The notes: a model not told the origin generated them from the letters alone. A stretch of DNA of 64,000 bases from Paenibacillus montaniterrae (GCF_018403185.1 NZ_BOSE01000001.1:1054001-1118000); one strand, 5' to 3'; positions 27,117 through 36,475 are shown, counted from the first letter of the stretch. Translations and numbers: made by a program.

Positions 27117-27635
27117 ATGACTCAAGAACGCACAGGTGTTGCCACTTTGAAAGGCAATCCGCTTACATTAGTCGGTCCAGAGCTTAAAGTTGGTGACCAG
27201 GCACCAGATTTTACACTTTGCAAATCACTTGGAGAATATGTTTCTCTTAATGATTACGCAGGCAAAGTGAAGCTGATCAGCGTAATTCCTTCGATTGATA
27301 CCGGCGTATGTGAAGCACAAACCCGCCGCTTTAACGAAGCTGCGGCAGCTCTGGGCGACAAGGTTGTCGTTCTAACTGTCAGTGCTGATTTGCCGTTCGC
27401 ACAAGCACGCTGGTGCGGTGCAAGCGGCGTAGACAAAGTAGTTATGCTGTCTGATTACAAGGATAACAACTTTGGTCTGGCGTATGGTGTATTCATTAAA
27501 GAATTTGCACTTGATATGCGCTCCATCTTTATCGTAGATGAAAACAATGTTATTCAATACGTGGAATACTTGTCCGAGATGAGCAATCATCCTGATTACG
27601 ATGCCGCGATTGCTGCAGTCAAACAATTAGTATAA
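27117..27635 (+). CDS. tpx: Thiol peroxidase
   Basis: Atypical 2-Cys peroxiredoxin that reduces hydroperoxides with thioredoxin. The peroxidatic Cys lies in SIDTGVCEAQTRRF (about residue 60) and the resolving Cys in ARWCGASG (about 94). A normal length of 172 residues and an AGGAGG site before the ATG. Confidence 0.96.
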   Translation: MTQERTGVATLKGNPLTLVGPELKVGDQAPDFTLCKSLGEYVSLNDYAGKVKLISVIPSIDTGVCEAQTRRFNEAAAALGDKVVVLTVSADLPFAQARWCGASGVDKVVMLSDYKDNNFGLAYGVFIKEFALDMRSIFIVDENNVIQYVEYLSEMSNHPDYDAAIAAVKQLV

Positions 27636-27642
27636 CTGAAAC

Positions 27643-27680
27643 AAAGCGAGTGAAGGATAATCCTTCCTCGCTTTTATTTA
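27643..27680. terminator. Bidirectional terminator after tpx
   Basis: AAAGCGAG / CTCGCTTT with a perfect inner GAAGGAT/ATCCTTC stem, then TTTATTTATA; it overlaps the stop of the convergent gene. Confidence 0.8.
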
Positions 27681-28070
27681 TACGTTATTCAATTTATAAG
27701 CGGCAAGCTTTTTATCTAGCACACGGTAAATCTCCATTATAACGCGATAATTGGAGCCTAAGTCCCCAAGAGAGCCTCTCGATGCCGAATAAATATCTAC
27801 TGCTGAACGTAGCGGATCAACGCTAATGACTGAAACGGTAATGTCCATCGTTCTACCGAACATTGTTCTTTTCTCAAGAACAATCTCCCCTACGTTTTGC
27901 ACTTCATGCAGAAGTCTGTACCCTTGCATTTTTTTAAGCGTGGAAACAACCTCTTCCCAAGCCTTCTCTTTAGATAACTTATATATATGAGACTTTAATG
28001 CAGGATCCTTTGCTCTGTCACCCGTTCCTTCATAGCTTCGTATCAATCCAACTAAGGTTCGCTTTAACAA
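27678..28070 (-). CDS. Conserved hypothetical protein, possibly DUF1499-like
   Basis: A 130-residue soluble protein, starting at TTG nine bases after GGGGGAG. A central YSASRGSLGDLGSNYR segment and alternating beta-strand pattern recall the DUF1499 family, but I am not certain of that link. No catalytic motif or signal peptide is seen. It is preceded by the probable 6S RNA gene on the same strand. Confidence 0.65.
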   Translation of the reverse strand: MLKRTLVGLIRSYEGTGDRAKDPALKSHIYKLSKEKAWEEVVSTLKKMQGYRLLHEVQNVGEIVLEKRTMFGRTMDITVSVISVDPLRSAVDIYSASRGSLGDLGSNYRVIMEIYRVLDKKLAAYKLNNV

Positions 28071-28126
28071 CAGTGATCTCCCCCTCTTGTCCTAACTCTT
28101 ACCATAATACCATGTTTCTATGCATG

Positions 28127-28361
28127 AAAAAAGAGCTTTCACCAGTATTCACTAGTTAATCGCTCTCGGCCTATGTATGACAACCCGCCTATGCCGTTAA
28201 GCCCATATGTTTCTGAACCCGCTCTCGCAGGTGGGTGTCCGCAATTATACATTTGAAGTCCCTGCTGTGCAGGGCAGGTCATTTGTATAATGATGTTGAA
28301 CTCCCGTGAAACAGCCATTGGTTCAAAACAACGTTGAGCCATGACGAACATCGCAGGATGT
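28127..28361 (-). ncRNA. ssrS: Probable 6S RNA (with 3' extension to terminator)
   Basis: The transcript predicted from the promoter below would start near 28361 and end at a hairpin (AGAGC ... GCTCT with inner ACTAGT/ACTGGT) and six U near 28127. The ends of the 28180-28360 part form a closing stem, CCTGCGATGTT with GGCATAGGCGGG, like the GAUGUUCG / CGGCAU stem of E. coli 6S RNA. A terminal arm pairs ATTATACA with TGTATAAT and CCTGC with GCAGG, leaving large single-stranded stretches in the middle. This fits 6S RNA, which binds SigA RNA polymerase in stationary phase. The 60-nt tail beyond the closing stem would be trimmed. Confidence 0.68.
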
Positions 28362-28367
28362 ATTGTC

Positions 28368-28395
28368 ATTATAGACCGAATTTGATAAAAAGTAA
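28368..28395 (-). promoter_or_regulatory. Promoter of the 6S-like RNA
   Basis: TATAAT preceded by TTACTT at 16 bp, reading on the minus strand, seven bases before the predicted RNA start. Confidence 0.55.
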
Positions 28396-28413
28396 ACGGA
28401 GTTTGGCTTGTTA

Positions 28414-29223
28414 TTATTTGGTCTCCTTGTAATCTGACTTTACAAGATCCTCACGATCCATCTCCGCCGCTATTTCAACCTCTTCTTCCTCGTTCTTTTT
28501 CATATCCTCAATTTGCTGCTGCAGCTTCATATAAATGAGGTTGAAGTTCCAGTAAGCAACTGCCGCAATCATACTGCCTGTAAAAAATAGCAGCAGCCAT
28601 GTAAATTGCGTGAAGCTCAGGAAAAGAATAAACGCTACCAGGACTGCTGCCGTAATCGAACGAAGCGGCTTGCCGATCGTAATGAGCAGCGAATTTTTAA
28701 TCAATTGCAGCGTTTTCATATGATAATGGACCAGCATCGAGAAGAAATTGAGCAACGAAACAAGCGCCAGTACAATTAAGCCGATGAAGATACCGGACAA
28801 TATTCGGCCGTTTTCGCTTCCGATAAAGAAATAATAATCGACAATCAAGACGACGATTAGTACCGTATAAATGATGCCGCCCAGCATGCTTTGCTTAAAG
28901 TTATCCTTGTAGCCTTTAAAAAACGTTTTAAATAGCGGCACATCAGCTTCTCCTGTAACCCATTTGCGAGCAACGGTAAACATTGCGGCAGTCGAGGGAA
29001 AGAATGTAAAGGGAGCTAAAACGCCGAGCGTCAAGCAAGCCGTTTGGACAAAGCCGAGCAAATCTTCTTCCTGTACACTGCCATTCAGCAATGTAAGGAA
29101 GCTTACGAATATAAAGTAGAAAAATGGTGCTCCGCAAAGTATCCATAGCAGATTAATGACTGAAAGCCTCATGATCCATTCCGTTAGTCGATAGATCCCA
29201 CCCATGACGCCTCTAGGTTCCAT
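28414..29223 (-). CDS. DUF624 (YesL-like) membrane protein
   Basis: A membrane protein with about five hydrophobic helices and the DUF624 pattern near the N-terminus (RLTEWIMRLSVINLLWILCG). Family members often lie beside sugar ABC transporters, but none is here. The C-terminus is a charged Glu/Lys tail of about 40 residues. The ATG at 29223 has GGAGG eight bases upstream. Confidence 0.8.
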   Translation of the reverse strand: MEPRGVMGGIYRLTEWIMRLSVINLLWILCGAPFFYFIFVSFLTLLNGSVQEEDLLGFVQTACLTLGVLAPFTFFPSTAAMFTVARKWVTGEADVPLFKTFFKGYKDNFKQSMLGGIIYTVLIVVLIVDYYFFIGSENGRILSGIFIGLIVLALVSLLNFFSMLVHYHMKTLQLIKNSLLITIGKPLRSITAAVLVAFILFLSFTQFTWLLLFFTGSMIAAVAYWNFNLIYMKLQQQIEDMKKNEEEEVEIAAEMDREDLVKSDYKETK

Positions 29224-29297
29224 TGAATACGCCTCCATTTTATGATAAGTAAATAGATAAAATTAGCCCAAAATTAACTGATCTGGGTATTCGTTTA

Positions 29298-29325
29298 AAC
29301 CATCCATAAGCAACTGCATAGTATA
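29298..29325 (+). promoter_or_regulatory. Possible SigK-type sporulation promoter
   Basis: AACC followed after 15 bp by CATAGTATA, resembling the mother-cell SigK consensus (AC box, CATANNNTA), 43 bp before the YjcZ-type gene. Motif match only. Confidence 0.4.
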
Positions 29326-29367
29326 TGGTATGTTCCCCAACAAGAAAACTCAAAGGAGGTTGCTAAT

Positions 29368-29490
29368 ATGGGCAACGCATCATACAACAATTGTGGTGGT
29401 TATGGCGGTTCTTACGCTGCTTGGGTTCTAGTTCTTTTCATTCTTCTTGTAATCATTGTTGCAACATTCGGTTTTGGCTACAATTACTAA
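29368..29490 (+). CDS. YjcZ-family sporulation peptide (40 aa)
   Basis: A 40-residue peptide with a Gly/Tyr/Asn-rich head (MGNASYNNCGGYGGSY), one hydrophobic helix (about 18-33) and a GFGYNY end, the pattern of the YjcZ family of small spore-associated proteins. AAAGGAGGT lies seven bases before the ATG. It is monocistronic, with a possible SigK promoter and a strong terminator. Confidence 0.85.
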   Translation: MGNASYNNCGGYGGSYAAWVLVLFILLVIIVATFGFGYNY

Positions 29491-29512
29491 TTCAAAGCTA
29501 ATGTATAGGTAG

Positions 29513-29553
29513 AAAAAAGTCCGTGTTGCCCGCAGGCGACACGGACTTTTCCA
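29513..29553. terminator. Bidirectional terminator between the YjcZ gene and cshA
   Basis: Twelve-base stem AAAAGTCCGTGT / ACACGGACTTTT with a GC-rich loop; U-runs on both strands. Confidence 0.88.
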
Positions 29554-29555
29554 TT

Positions 29556-31121
29556 TTATTCCTTGCTTGACGAAAAGTTCGGACGTGGACGACGCTCAGA
29601 GCGAGAATCATAGCTGCGACCTTCGCTGCTGCGCTTGCCGTAGCTGCGCGATCCATCCTTACTTCCTTCGCCGCCTTTGTAGCTGCTGGAACGGCGATCT
29701 CTGGAGCCGCCGCTGCTGCTGCCACCACGGTAGCTGCTGCCGCCGCGATCACGAGTGAATGGACGACCGCTGGAACGAATGTCCGGTCTGCGTTTTTTAG
29801 CACGAAGCGGTTCCTCAGGCGTCAGCTCAATTGATATTTCCTTTTTGTCTCCTGTCAACAGCTTCAATGCAGCTGCCAGCATTTGCACGGAGTCATATTG
29901 CTCAAGCAGTTGAATAGCAAGCCCTTTGTACTCGGAGAACTCGCCATTTTCCACAATATCGATGACGCGCTCTGCCGTAATGCGTTGCTTGCCCTCGATT
30001 GCATCGCTCAAGCTAGGCAACGGTTTGCGCACCATGCGTTGGCGCGTAATGCGCTCAATAAAGCGCAAATGATCCATTTCACGCGGTGTGACAAAAGTCC
30101 ATGCCTTACCTTCCTTGCCTGCACGACCGGTACGGCCGATGCGGTGTACATAGCTTTCCGGATCCTGTGGCAGGTCAAAGTTAATAACATGCGTTACGCC
30201 TGTTACATCCAGACCGCGCGCCGCAACATCTGTTGCAACCAGCACATCAATGCTGCCATCGCGGAACTTGCGCATAACGGTGTCGCGCTGGTTTTGCGAA
30301 AGGTCGCCGTGCAAGCCATCAGCACTGTAGCCACGCTTTTGCAGCGCTTCGCTCAGCTCATCAACACGGCGCTTGGTGCGGCCAAAAATGATGGCAAGCT
30401 CAGGAGATTCCATATCGAGCAAGCGGCTTAAAGCTTCAAATTTTTGACGCTCATGCACCTCAATATAAGCTTGTTCGATCGATGGTGCTGTTACTTGCTT
30501 CGGAATGACAGAAACATGTTCTGGTTCCTTCAAAAACTGTTGTGCCAGGCGTTGAATGTTGGCTGGCATTGTAGCCGAGAATAGCATCGTTTGACGTTCT
30601 TCAGGAACTTGCTTCAGGATGTTTTGAATATCCTCCATGAAGCCCATATCGAGCATCTCATCGGCTTCATCCAATACAACAGTTTGTACGTCTTCTAGAC
30701 GAATCGTTTTACGATTAATGTGGTCAAGCAATCTTCCTGGTGTACCGATAATAATTTGCGGCTTCTTTTTCAATGCGCGAATTTGACGGCCAATTTCTTG
30801 TCCACCATAAATCGGCAGCGAGCGAAGTCCTTTGTATCTCGTAAGCTTTCCAATTTCTTCTGACACTTGAATAGCAAGCTCACGTGTTGGTGTCATAATA
30901 AGCGCTACAATGCGCTCTTCGTGCACGGGGATTTTATTAATGAGCGGAATCCCGAACGCTGCAGTCTTACCCGTCCCTGTTTGAGCTTGGCCAATCAAGT
31001 CTTTGCCAGTTAACGCAATCGGAATCGCTTTATCCTGTATTGGTGTTGACTCCTCAAATCCAAGCTCTGTAATTGCTTGCAACACTTTTGGTTCCAAGCC
31101 AAATTCAGCAAATGTTTTCAA
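29556..31121 (-). CDS. cshA: DEAD-box RNA helicase CshA
   Basis: Complete RNA helicase of the RNA-degradosome and cold-shock type. Motifs in order: STPIQ (Q motif), AQTGTGKT (I), PTRELA (Ia), [17 protein letters not shown] (II), SAT (III), [11 protein letters not shown] (V), [10 protein letters not shown] (VI). A dimerisation/RNA-binding region follows, then a C-terminal tail (about 440-521) very rich in Arg, Gly, Ser and Tyr. It is the second DEAD-box gene in the window; the one at the left edge has a different, Lys-rich tail. Confidence 0.93.
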   Translation of the reverse strand: MKTFAEFGLEPKVLQAITELGFEESTPIQDKAIPIALTGKDLIGQAQTGTGKTAAFGIPLINKIPVHEERIVALIMTPTRELAIQVSEEIGKLTRYKGLRSLPIYGGQEIGRQIRALKKKPQIIIGTPGRLLDHINRKTIRLEDVQTVVLDEADEMLDMGFMEDIQNILKQVPEERQTMLFSATMPANIQRLAQQFLKEPEHVSVIPKQVTAPSIEQAYIEVHERQKFEALSRLLDMESPELAIIFGRTKRRVDELSEALQKRGYSADGLHGDLSQNQRDTVMRKFRDGSIDVLVATDVAARGLDVTGVTHVINFDLPQDPESYVHRIGRTGRAGKEGKAWTFVTPREMDHLRFIERITRQRMVRKPLPSLSDAIEGKQRITAERVIDIVENGEFSEYKGLAIQLLEQYDSVQMLAAALKLLTGDKKEISIELTPEEPLRAKKRRPDIRSSGRPFTRDRGGSSYRGGSSSGGSRDRRSSSYKGGEGSKDGSRSYGKRSSEGRSYDSRSERRPRPNFSSSKE

Positions 31122-31289
31122 ACTTTTCTCATACTCCTTCTATTTTAAAGCCTCTAAAAAACGTCTTAATTATTATACCACAGTTTAACATATGAATACT
31201 AGCTAACGTTTCAACACCATACTATAGATAATTGTTCGATTTACATAATCAGGCAGTTAAATCTAAAAATATTAGGAGTGAGACAAGCT

Positions 31290-32141
31290 ATGGCAAAAAT
31301 AATGTACAGCAGAAAGCAATTTATTTTTCGGCTTATTATGATGACGGCAAGCTCGCTGCTGCTTGCTTTTGGCTTCAACATGCTGCTGGTTCCTTTACAA
31401 TTGCTGAGCGGCGGAATTTCTGGGGTTGCGATGGTAATCGGCTATATTACAAACAGCAATATTGGCTGGCTCTATCTCGTACTGAATTTGCCTGTGCTGA
31501 TTTGGGGATGGTTCGAGTTGGGCAAGCAAATTATTATGTGGAGCGTTTATTCCGTCATTACTTCAACCTTGTTTTTGCAGCTGCTTCCTGTTCATGCGCT
31601 GGCCGATGACATGCTGCTGGGCGCTGTATACGGAGGTATTGCGGTTGGCCTCGCTTCAGGCATCGCCCTGCGCGGCGGCGGTTCAACTGGCGGCTTTGAC
31701 ATTATCGCCTCCATCGTTACGTTAAAAAAGGATATCCCTGTCGGAATGATATTATTTGGCTTAAATGGATTCGTTATTGCAATGCACATTATATTTACGA
31801 AAGATTTTGAGCTGGCGATGTATTCGCTTGTATCGATTTTTGTTGCAGGAAAAATGATTGACGTTATTCATATCAAGCATTTGAAGGTCACTGTCTTTAT
31901 TATTACGACGCAAACCGAGGCAATGCTGAAGCAGCTGCTGTCGCATCCACGCGGCATTACGATTATTAAAACGCGCGGCGCCTACACTTCAAGCGACAAG
32001 GATATGCTGATGACGGTACGAACACGCTATGAGCTTGCCGAGCTCAAAAAACAAATTCAAAGTGTCGACAAGTTTGCCTTTGTAACAATCGTAGAAACAG
32101 TAGGAGTTGTCGGCGAATTTCGCAGACTTAAAGAAGGCTGA
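31290..32141 (+). CDS. YitT-family membrane protein (DUF161/DUF2179)
   Basis: Five to six membrane helices (about 12-170) followed by a cytoplasmic DUF2179 domain (about 200-275; SSDKDMLMTVRTRYELAEL). The family is common in Firmicutes, with several copies per genome; some are suggested to be transporters. ATG at 31290 with TAGGAGTG 11 bases upstream; the frame's first codon is a GTG inside that site. Confidence 0.85.
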   Translation: MAKIMYSRKQFIFRLIMMTASSLLLAFGFNMLLVPLQLLSGGISGVAMVIGYITNSNIGWLYLVLNLPVLIWGWFELGKQIIMWSVYSVITSTLFLQLLPVHALADDMLLGAVYGGIAVGLASGIALRGGGSTGGFDIIASIVTLKKDIPVGMILFGLNGFVIAMHIIFTKDFELAMYSLVSIFVAGKMIDVIHIKHLKVTVFIITTQTEAMLKQLLSHPRGITIIKTRGAYTSSDKDMLMTVRTRYELAELKKQIQSVDKFAFVTIVETVGVVGEFRRLKEG

Positions 32142-32272
32142 CGCCTATTTCATCTCACAACGTGTTTTTTTTCACGAGATTTGTGTTATAATATAGACGT
32201 TCCAACGCAGCTGTTGAAGAAATGTTTTCTTTGTCTTGTAACACTTTAAACTTATGGATTGGGGTGTTGTTG

Positions 32273-32467
32273 ATGGATATGGAAACAGTAAAGCTTGCAA
32301 CAATTGTAGAACGTCTGGCGCCTGAAATGTTTGATTTTTTAACCTCTCAGGAGTTGGAGACTAAAATCGTACTGCGCGATGGAATTGAACTGCTAGAGCC
32401 TGAAGATGCACTGGAAATCGTCCAATTCAGCATTTGTCGCGGACAGTCAGGTACGATTCTGCATTAA
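32273..32467 (+). CDS. Small conserved hypothetical protein (64 aa)
   Basis: A short acidic protein, MDMETVKLATIVERLAPEMF at its N-terminus, with a predicted helix-strand pattern and no membrane segment. GGGGTG precedes the ATG. An extended -10 box (TGTTATAAT, 32184-32192) lies 80 bp upstream and a terminator 58 bp downstream, so it is an independent gene. I do not recognise a family or function. Confidence 0.6.
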   Translation: MDMETVKLATIVERLAPEMFDFLTSQELETKIVLRDGIELLEPEDALEIVQFSICRGQSGTILH

Positions 32468-32524
32468 AGTTTTGGGGTTACCGCCAATAACGTTACAGTT
32501 GGCGAAAAGATTATAGATTTATCG

Positions 32525-32561
32525 AAAAACGGGCTGTTATCTTTATAAACAGCCCGTTTTT
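32525..32561. terminator. Bidirectional terminator
   Basis: Fourteen-base stem AAAAACGGGCTGTT / AACAGCCCGTTTTT between convergent genes. Confidence 0.88.
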
Positions 32562-32570
32562 CATTTCTGT

Positions 32571-33605
32571 CTAGTTAATAAAGCCCTCCAGGGCGATCGT
32601 TGGTCTCATATTGGAATTCCAGGCTCCCTTGCTATAGCCGCCATTATAGCCTGGCGTCGCTTGAGGCTCCCAATAAAACACCCCTTGCCCTTTGCCGCCT
32701 GAAATGCTCCTCACCTTATTTTTAATGTCCGTTATAAAGCTTTTTGCAGCCGTGGCCTGGTTGTAATCCATGCCAATTTCTGTAATGATAATCGGCTTGC
32801 CGTAGCTTGCGATCATATTGTTGGCATTGCTAATTGTTTGGTTAACTTTCGCAGACCAGTCCGAGGCAGATGGATACAAGGACATTCCGATTATGTCAAA
32901 ATTAGCGCCATTGCTGATCAAGCCTCCAATATTCCATTGGAATAAGCCATTATCATAGCCATTAGCCAAATGAACGATTGTTTTGGTGCTGCTGCTAACC
33001 GATTTGACTGCATTATGTCCGCTATTTACAAGCCATGCATAGTTTCTCATGCTGTTGGTAGCCTTGCCATCGTTCCACAGCATACCGTTGTTCGTTTCAT
33101 TGCCGATCTGCACCCAGTCTGGCGTTACGCCTTTTGATTGCATCGTCGTCATCACATAACGCGTCCAGTTGTATACGGCATCCATCAGCTGCTGGAAGCT
33201 GTAATTTGCCCAAGCGGCCGGCTTGTTTTGCTTGCCCGGGTCAGCCCAGGAATCGCTATAATGCAAAGTCAGCATAATGCTCATTCCTTTATCCTTGGCG
33301 CGCTTGGCCAGTGCTGCAGCTCGATCCACCGTCAAGTAACCGTTTCCATAATCATTCGAGGGATTAACCCAGACGCGTATGCGGGCCGAGTTGATTTGGT
33401 AATCATTTTTCAAAATGTCCAAAATATCTCGCTGCACGCCATTCTTATCCCGCCACACATAGCCCTGCGCTTCCATGCCAGGAACCCAGCTGATGTCCGC
33501 GCCCTTCGCAAAGCTTGGCGCCGCTTGAGCCGGCTGCAAGCCGCTAAGATGAACCGTAACAAGCACAACACATAGCAGCAAAAGCAGCATAGATTTTTTC
33601 CACAT
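32571..33605 (-). CDS. Secreted GH53 endo-beta-1,4-galactanase
   Basis: Extracellular glycoside hydrolase that cuts beta-1,4-galactan side chains of pectin (arabinogalactan type I). A signal peptide (about 1-28, ending AQA) precedes a single TIM-barrel catalytic domain. The acid/base Glu is in QIGNETNNGMLW and the nucleophile Glu in IITEIGMDY. There is no carbohydrate-binding module or anchor. AGGAGG lies before the ATG. It stands alone, with no galactose or galactan transport genes nearby. Confidence 0.92.
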   Translation of the reverse strand: MWKKSMLLLLLCVVLVTVHLSGLQPAQAAPSFAKGADISWVPGMEAQGYVWRDKNGVQRDILDILKNDYQINSARIRVWVNPSNDYGNGYLTVDRAAALAKRAKDKGMSIMLTLHYSDSWADPGKQNKPAAWANYSFQQLMDAVYNWTRYVMTTMQSKGVTPDWVQIGNETNNGMLWNDGKATNSMRNYAWLVNSGHNAVKSVSSSTKTIVHLANGYDNGLFQWNIGGLISNGANFDIIGMSLYPSASDWSAKVNQTISNANNMIASYGKPIIITEIGMDYNQATAAKSFITDIKNKVRSISGGKGQGVFYWEPQATPGYNGGYSKGAWNSNMRPTIALEGFIN

Positions 33606-33754
33606 GCTTCATACCTCCTGTTAATTTAATCGAAGCTGTCGCTTCACCAAGAGTATAGAGGCAGAATCTGCAGCGTTACAGGCTAATATCTCAACATAAA
33701 TGATGTTTTAACAATCTCGACAGCGTTCACCTCGTTGTCGCAGTGCTAAATGGA

Positions 33755-33812
33755 TAAAAAAAGAGAGGCTGCTCAGAAAGTCAGTGAAACTGACAGACTG
33801 AACCCTCTCTTC
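33755..33812 (-). terminator. Terminator of pfkA
   Basis: AGAGAGG / CCTCTCT outer stem and a long inner TCAGTC/GACTGA-type pairing, ending in seven T on the minus strand. Confidence 0.78.
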
Positions 33813-33826
33813 ATTGCCATCTTAAA

Positions 33827-34795
33827 TTATTGCGATAGACGAAGTGCAAGATCGTACATTTCCATATTGAAAGGACGCTTGGTTGACGTTACAACATCAA
33901 TATCGGTTGTAACCAGTTCGCCGTCAATAACGCCACAGCCCTTGCCTGAATTGCCTTCAATCAATTGGCGCACAGCAAAATCGCCCAAACGGCTGGCAAG
34001 AATACGATCCTGCGCTGTCGGCGTACCTCCACGCTGAATATGTCCAAGTACAGTAACGCGCGCTTCAATTCCGCTCAGCTCGGTAAGCTTGTTGGCAACA
34101 TCTTCACCACGACCGGCTCCTTCAGCAACTACGATAATACTATGGCGCTTGCCTTTAGCGAAATTATGCTTCATGCGCTCAGCTACTTCGTTAATATCAT
34201 ACGGCACTTCAGGTACAATAATCGTTTCTGCACCGCTTGCAAGCCCTGCATAAAGCGCGATATCGCCGCAATGGCGTCCCATAACCTCCACAACGCTTGT
34301 GCGCTCGTGCGAGGACATTGTATCGCGAATTTTATTGATTGCATCAACAACAATGCCTACAGCTGTATCGAAGCCGATTGTGTAATCAGTATACGGAATG
34401 TCATTATCAATCGTACCAGGAATGCCCATCGTTTTAATGCCTAGCTTGCTTAGCTTGTTCGCACCTTGATAAGAACCATCGCCACCGATTACGACCAGTC
34501 CGTCAATGCCTCTTGCTCTCAAAATATCAGCACCACGCTGCTGTCCTTCAGGCGTTGTAAACTCCTTGCAGCGCGCTGTTTGCAAAATCGTACCGCCGCG
34601 TTGAATAATATCTCCCACGCTGCGCAAATCCATCGGACGAAGATCATCGTTCAACAGGCCCTGATAACCGCGCTGAACGCCAAAAACCTCAATTCCATGA
34701 TAAATCGCACTGCGTACTACAGCACGTACTGCTGCGTTCATTCCTTGGGAGTCTCCACCACTTGTAAGTACTGCGATTTTTTTCACTGCTGACAT
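33827..34795 (-). CDS. pfkA: ATP-dependent 6-phosphofructokinase
   Basis: Glycolytic enzyme phosphorylating fructose 6-phosphate. The ATP site has TSGGDSQGMNAA (about 10-21) and GGDGSYQGA (about 101-109, Gly after Asp marks ATP use); the catalytic Asp lies in TIDNDIPYTD, and substrate contacts are in MGRHCGDIA. 322 residues, the normal bacterial length. The usual pyk partner does not follow, so this copy is monocistronic here. Confidence 0.96.
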   Translation of the reverse strand: MSAVKKIAVLTSGGDSQGMNAAVRAVVRSAIYHGIEVFGVQRGYQGLLNDDLRPMDLRSVGDIIQRGGTILQTARCKEFTTPEGQQRGADILRARGIDGLVVIGGDGSYQGANKLSKLGIKTMGIPGTIDNDIPYTDYTIGFDTAVGIVVDAINKIRDTMSSHERTSVVEVMGRHCGDIALYAGLASGAETIIVPEVPYDINEVAERMKHNFAKGKRHSIIVVAEGAGRGEDVANKLTELSGIEARVTVLGHIQRGGTPTAQDRILASRLGDFAVRQLIEGNSGKGCGVIDGELVTTDIDVVTSTKRPFNMEMYDLALRLSQ

Positions 34796-34827
34796 ATTAG
34801 TTCCTCACTTTCAAATAGTTCAATATA

Positions 34828-35907
34828 TTAAGCCTGCTGTTTACGTATCCAAACGCTGTTCAGCAAAAAAAATAAACGGGTCATTGGACTTTTTTTCATT
34901 AACTGCTTCGAAACCTTGCGCACGCCAGATTGCTGCTGTACTTTCGGATCAGACAAGTACAAGGCCAGCAGTCCTTCTATAATCAAACGATGGAAGCCTG
35001 ACTCGGGAAGCAGCTGTACATCCTCCCTCGCCCGGCTTACAATCATGCCGATTCGATCAACAAGATGAGTCTCGTCATTGTAATAGCTGCAGAAATTCAA
35101 ATCTCCGCCCGCCTTGTCCTCTTCCTGGTCAATCAAATAATCAAGCAAAATATGTAAGGCACAAACATGAGGAAAATAAATATCTTTAAACTTCTGTCCC
35201 TCTTCTGTCGTAAGCGCTGGATCCGTTGCATTTAAAAACAGCATAAACATGCCCAGCGTTGAGCCCGTTGCTGCTGCAAACTCATTCCATTCCAGCTGCG
35301 GGTAGCAATCACGATGTGTTTCCCACCATTGCAGCAATTTTTCTTCGCGCAGCTCCTTGGCAATATGCTTGTAAACCTGCAAATCGCAATAAAGCGAGAC
35401 AAGCTCAATCACATAAGGCTGCACCTTCGCATAAGAAGGCAGCTTATTGATCTGCTCCTGACATTGCAGCACAAGCCCATGCAAATAGCCGCCGTCATCC
35501 TTTTCCTGGCGGTAGGCGTAATAATCCTTTACCTCAGCATCAGGCGTAACCGCATCAAGCATCGATTGATGCAGCATGCGGAAATCATCTCCGTCAAGCG
35601 ACGTGCTTCTATCGCATAAATTATCTAAATAATCACTGATCGTTTGCAAGGCAACGATTAGTCGTATCAACACGGCATGATACTGCAAATTGGCGGCTGC
35701 ATACACGCCTCCACCCTGGCAATGAAACTTTTTGTCGCGGATACTGTTCAACGCCTGCTGCCGCAGCTCTGGATCAGGGATGTTTCTAGCTTTAAGCTTA
35801 AGCTCGTCCAGCTCAGCATCAACACTTGGCAGCACATATTTGTAGACGCGATGCATCATTCGAATAGCACCCGTTGGAGCCTTTTTACTTCGATTAGCGA
35901 TAATAAT
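34828..35907 (-). CDS. ytpB: YtpB-like tetraprenyl-beta-curcumene synthase
   Basis: Large-terpene synthase (DUF2600) that cyclises the C35 heptaprenyl diphosphate in B. subtilis, giving the precursor of sesquarterpenes. Acidic ligand motifs are DYLDNLCD (about 97-104) and DYLIDQEED (about 262-270). No ATG lies at a useful distance from the only strong ribosome site (AGGAGG, 35917-35922); an ATT sits exactly nine bases after it at 35907 and is my chosen start. Alternatives are an ATG at 35934 with no ribosome site, or ATG at 35859/35856. About 359 residues from the ATT. No squalene-hopene cyclase gene is adjacent. Confidence 0.82.
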   Translation of the reverse strand: MIIANRSKKAPTGAIRMMHRVYKYVLPSVDAELDELKLKARNIPDPELRQQALNSIRDKKFHCQGGGVYAAANLQYHAVLIRLIVALQTISDYLDNLCDRSTSLDGDDFRMLHQSMLDAVTPDAEVKDYYAYRQEKDDGGYLHGLVLQCQEQINKLPSYAKVQPYVIELVSLYCDLQVYKHIAKELREEKLLQWWETHRDCYPQLEWNEFAAATGSTLGMFMLFLNATDPALTTEEGQKFKDIYFPHVCALHILLDYLIDQEEDKAGGDLNFCSYYNDETHLVDRIGMIVSRAREDVQLLPESGFHRLIIEGLLALYLSDPKVQQQSGVRKVSKQLMKKSPMTRLFFLLNSVWIRKQQA

Positions 35908-36123
35908 GTGAAGGCACCTCCTAAAACTTTTCATGTTGCTCATGCAGATGAAAAGTGCAAATGTCACGCTCGCATCATCTACACCCTAATGTAACATATC
36001 TTGCACTAAATAATCTAGCCATTAGCTGTTACAAATTCGTTATGAACAACAAATTATGCAATGACGGCGCTTACTTTCAGCCAGTCCTGCTATATTTTAT
36101 TTTATCCACAGCAGCTTTAAATT

Positions 36124-36180
36124 AAAAGAGAGCTTGTCTGCCCTCCACGGGACAAGTCCCTTGGGCATGACAAGCTCTCT
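36124..36180 (-). terminator. Terminator of the cold-shock gene
   Basis: Twelve-base stem AGAGAGCTTGTC / GACAAGCTCTCT with an inner TGCCC/GGGCA helix, then TTTTAATTT on the minus strand. Confidence 0.85.
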
Positions 36181-36199
36181 TCGGCTTAGCTCGATCTAT

Positions 36200-36397
36200 T
36201 TATAGCTTCTGAACATTCGCAGCTTGTGAACCACGATTACCTTCAGTAATGTCAAATTCAACCGATTGTCCTTCATCTAAAGATTTAAAGCCGTCGCCAA
36301 CAATCGCAGAAAAATGAACGAACACATCTTCACCATTCTCTGCTTGAATAAACCCATAACCTTTTTCTGCGTTAAACCATTTAACTGTACCTTTCAA
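36200..36397 (-). CDS. Cold-shock protein (CspA family)
   Basis: A 65-residue single-strand nucleic-acid-binding protein with RNP1 KGYGFIQ and RNP2 VFVHFSAI. It starts at a TTG nine bases after AGGAGG; the true N-terminus is M(L)[12 protein letters not shown], so the longer frame to 36448 is 5' leader. A good SigA promoter precedes it. The leader holds a small CACTGCTTTAGCAGTG hairpin just upstream of the ribosome site, which could affect translation with temperature. Confidence 0.93.
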   Translation of the reverse strand: MKGTVKWFNAEKGYGFIQAENGEDVFVHFSAIVGDGFKSLDEGQSVEFDITEGNRGSQAANVQKL

Positions 36398-36446
36398 ATT
36401 ACATAACCTCCTAAAATTGGCCACTGCTAAAGCAGTGAATACTGTC

Positions 36447-36475
36447 ATTATAGTGCCTTTTCAAATTAATTGCAA
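36447..36475 (-). promoter_or_regulatory. SigA promoter of the cold-shock gene
   Basis: TTGCAA and TATAAT 17 bp apart on the minus strand, giving a leader of about 40-45 nt before the TTG start. Confidence 0.75.

Noticed and set aside
29883..30431. 182-codon frame opposite cshA
   Set aside because: Antisense shadow of the conserved helicase core; similar shadows at the left-edge helicase (21-593) and the CapA gene (40166-40759) were also dropped.
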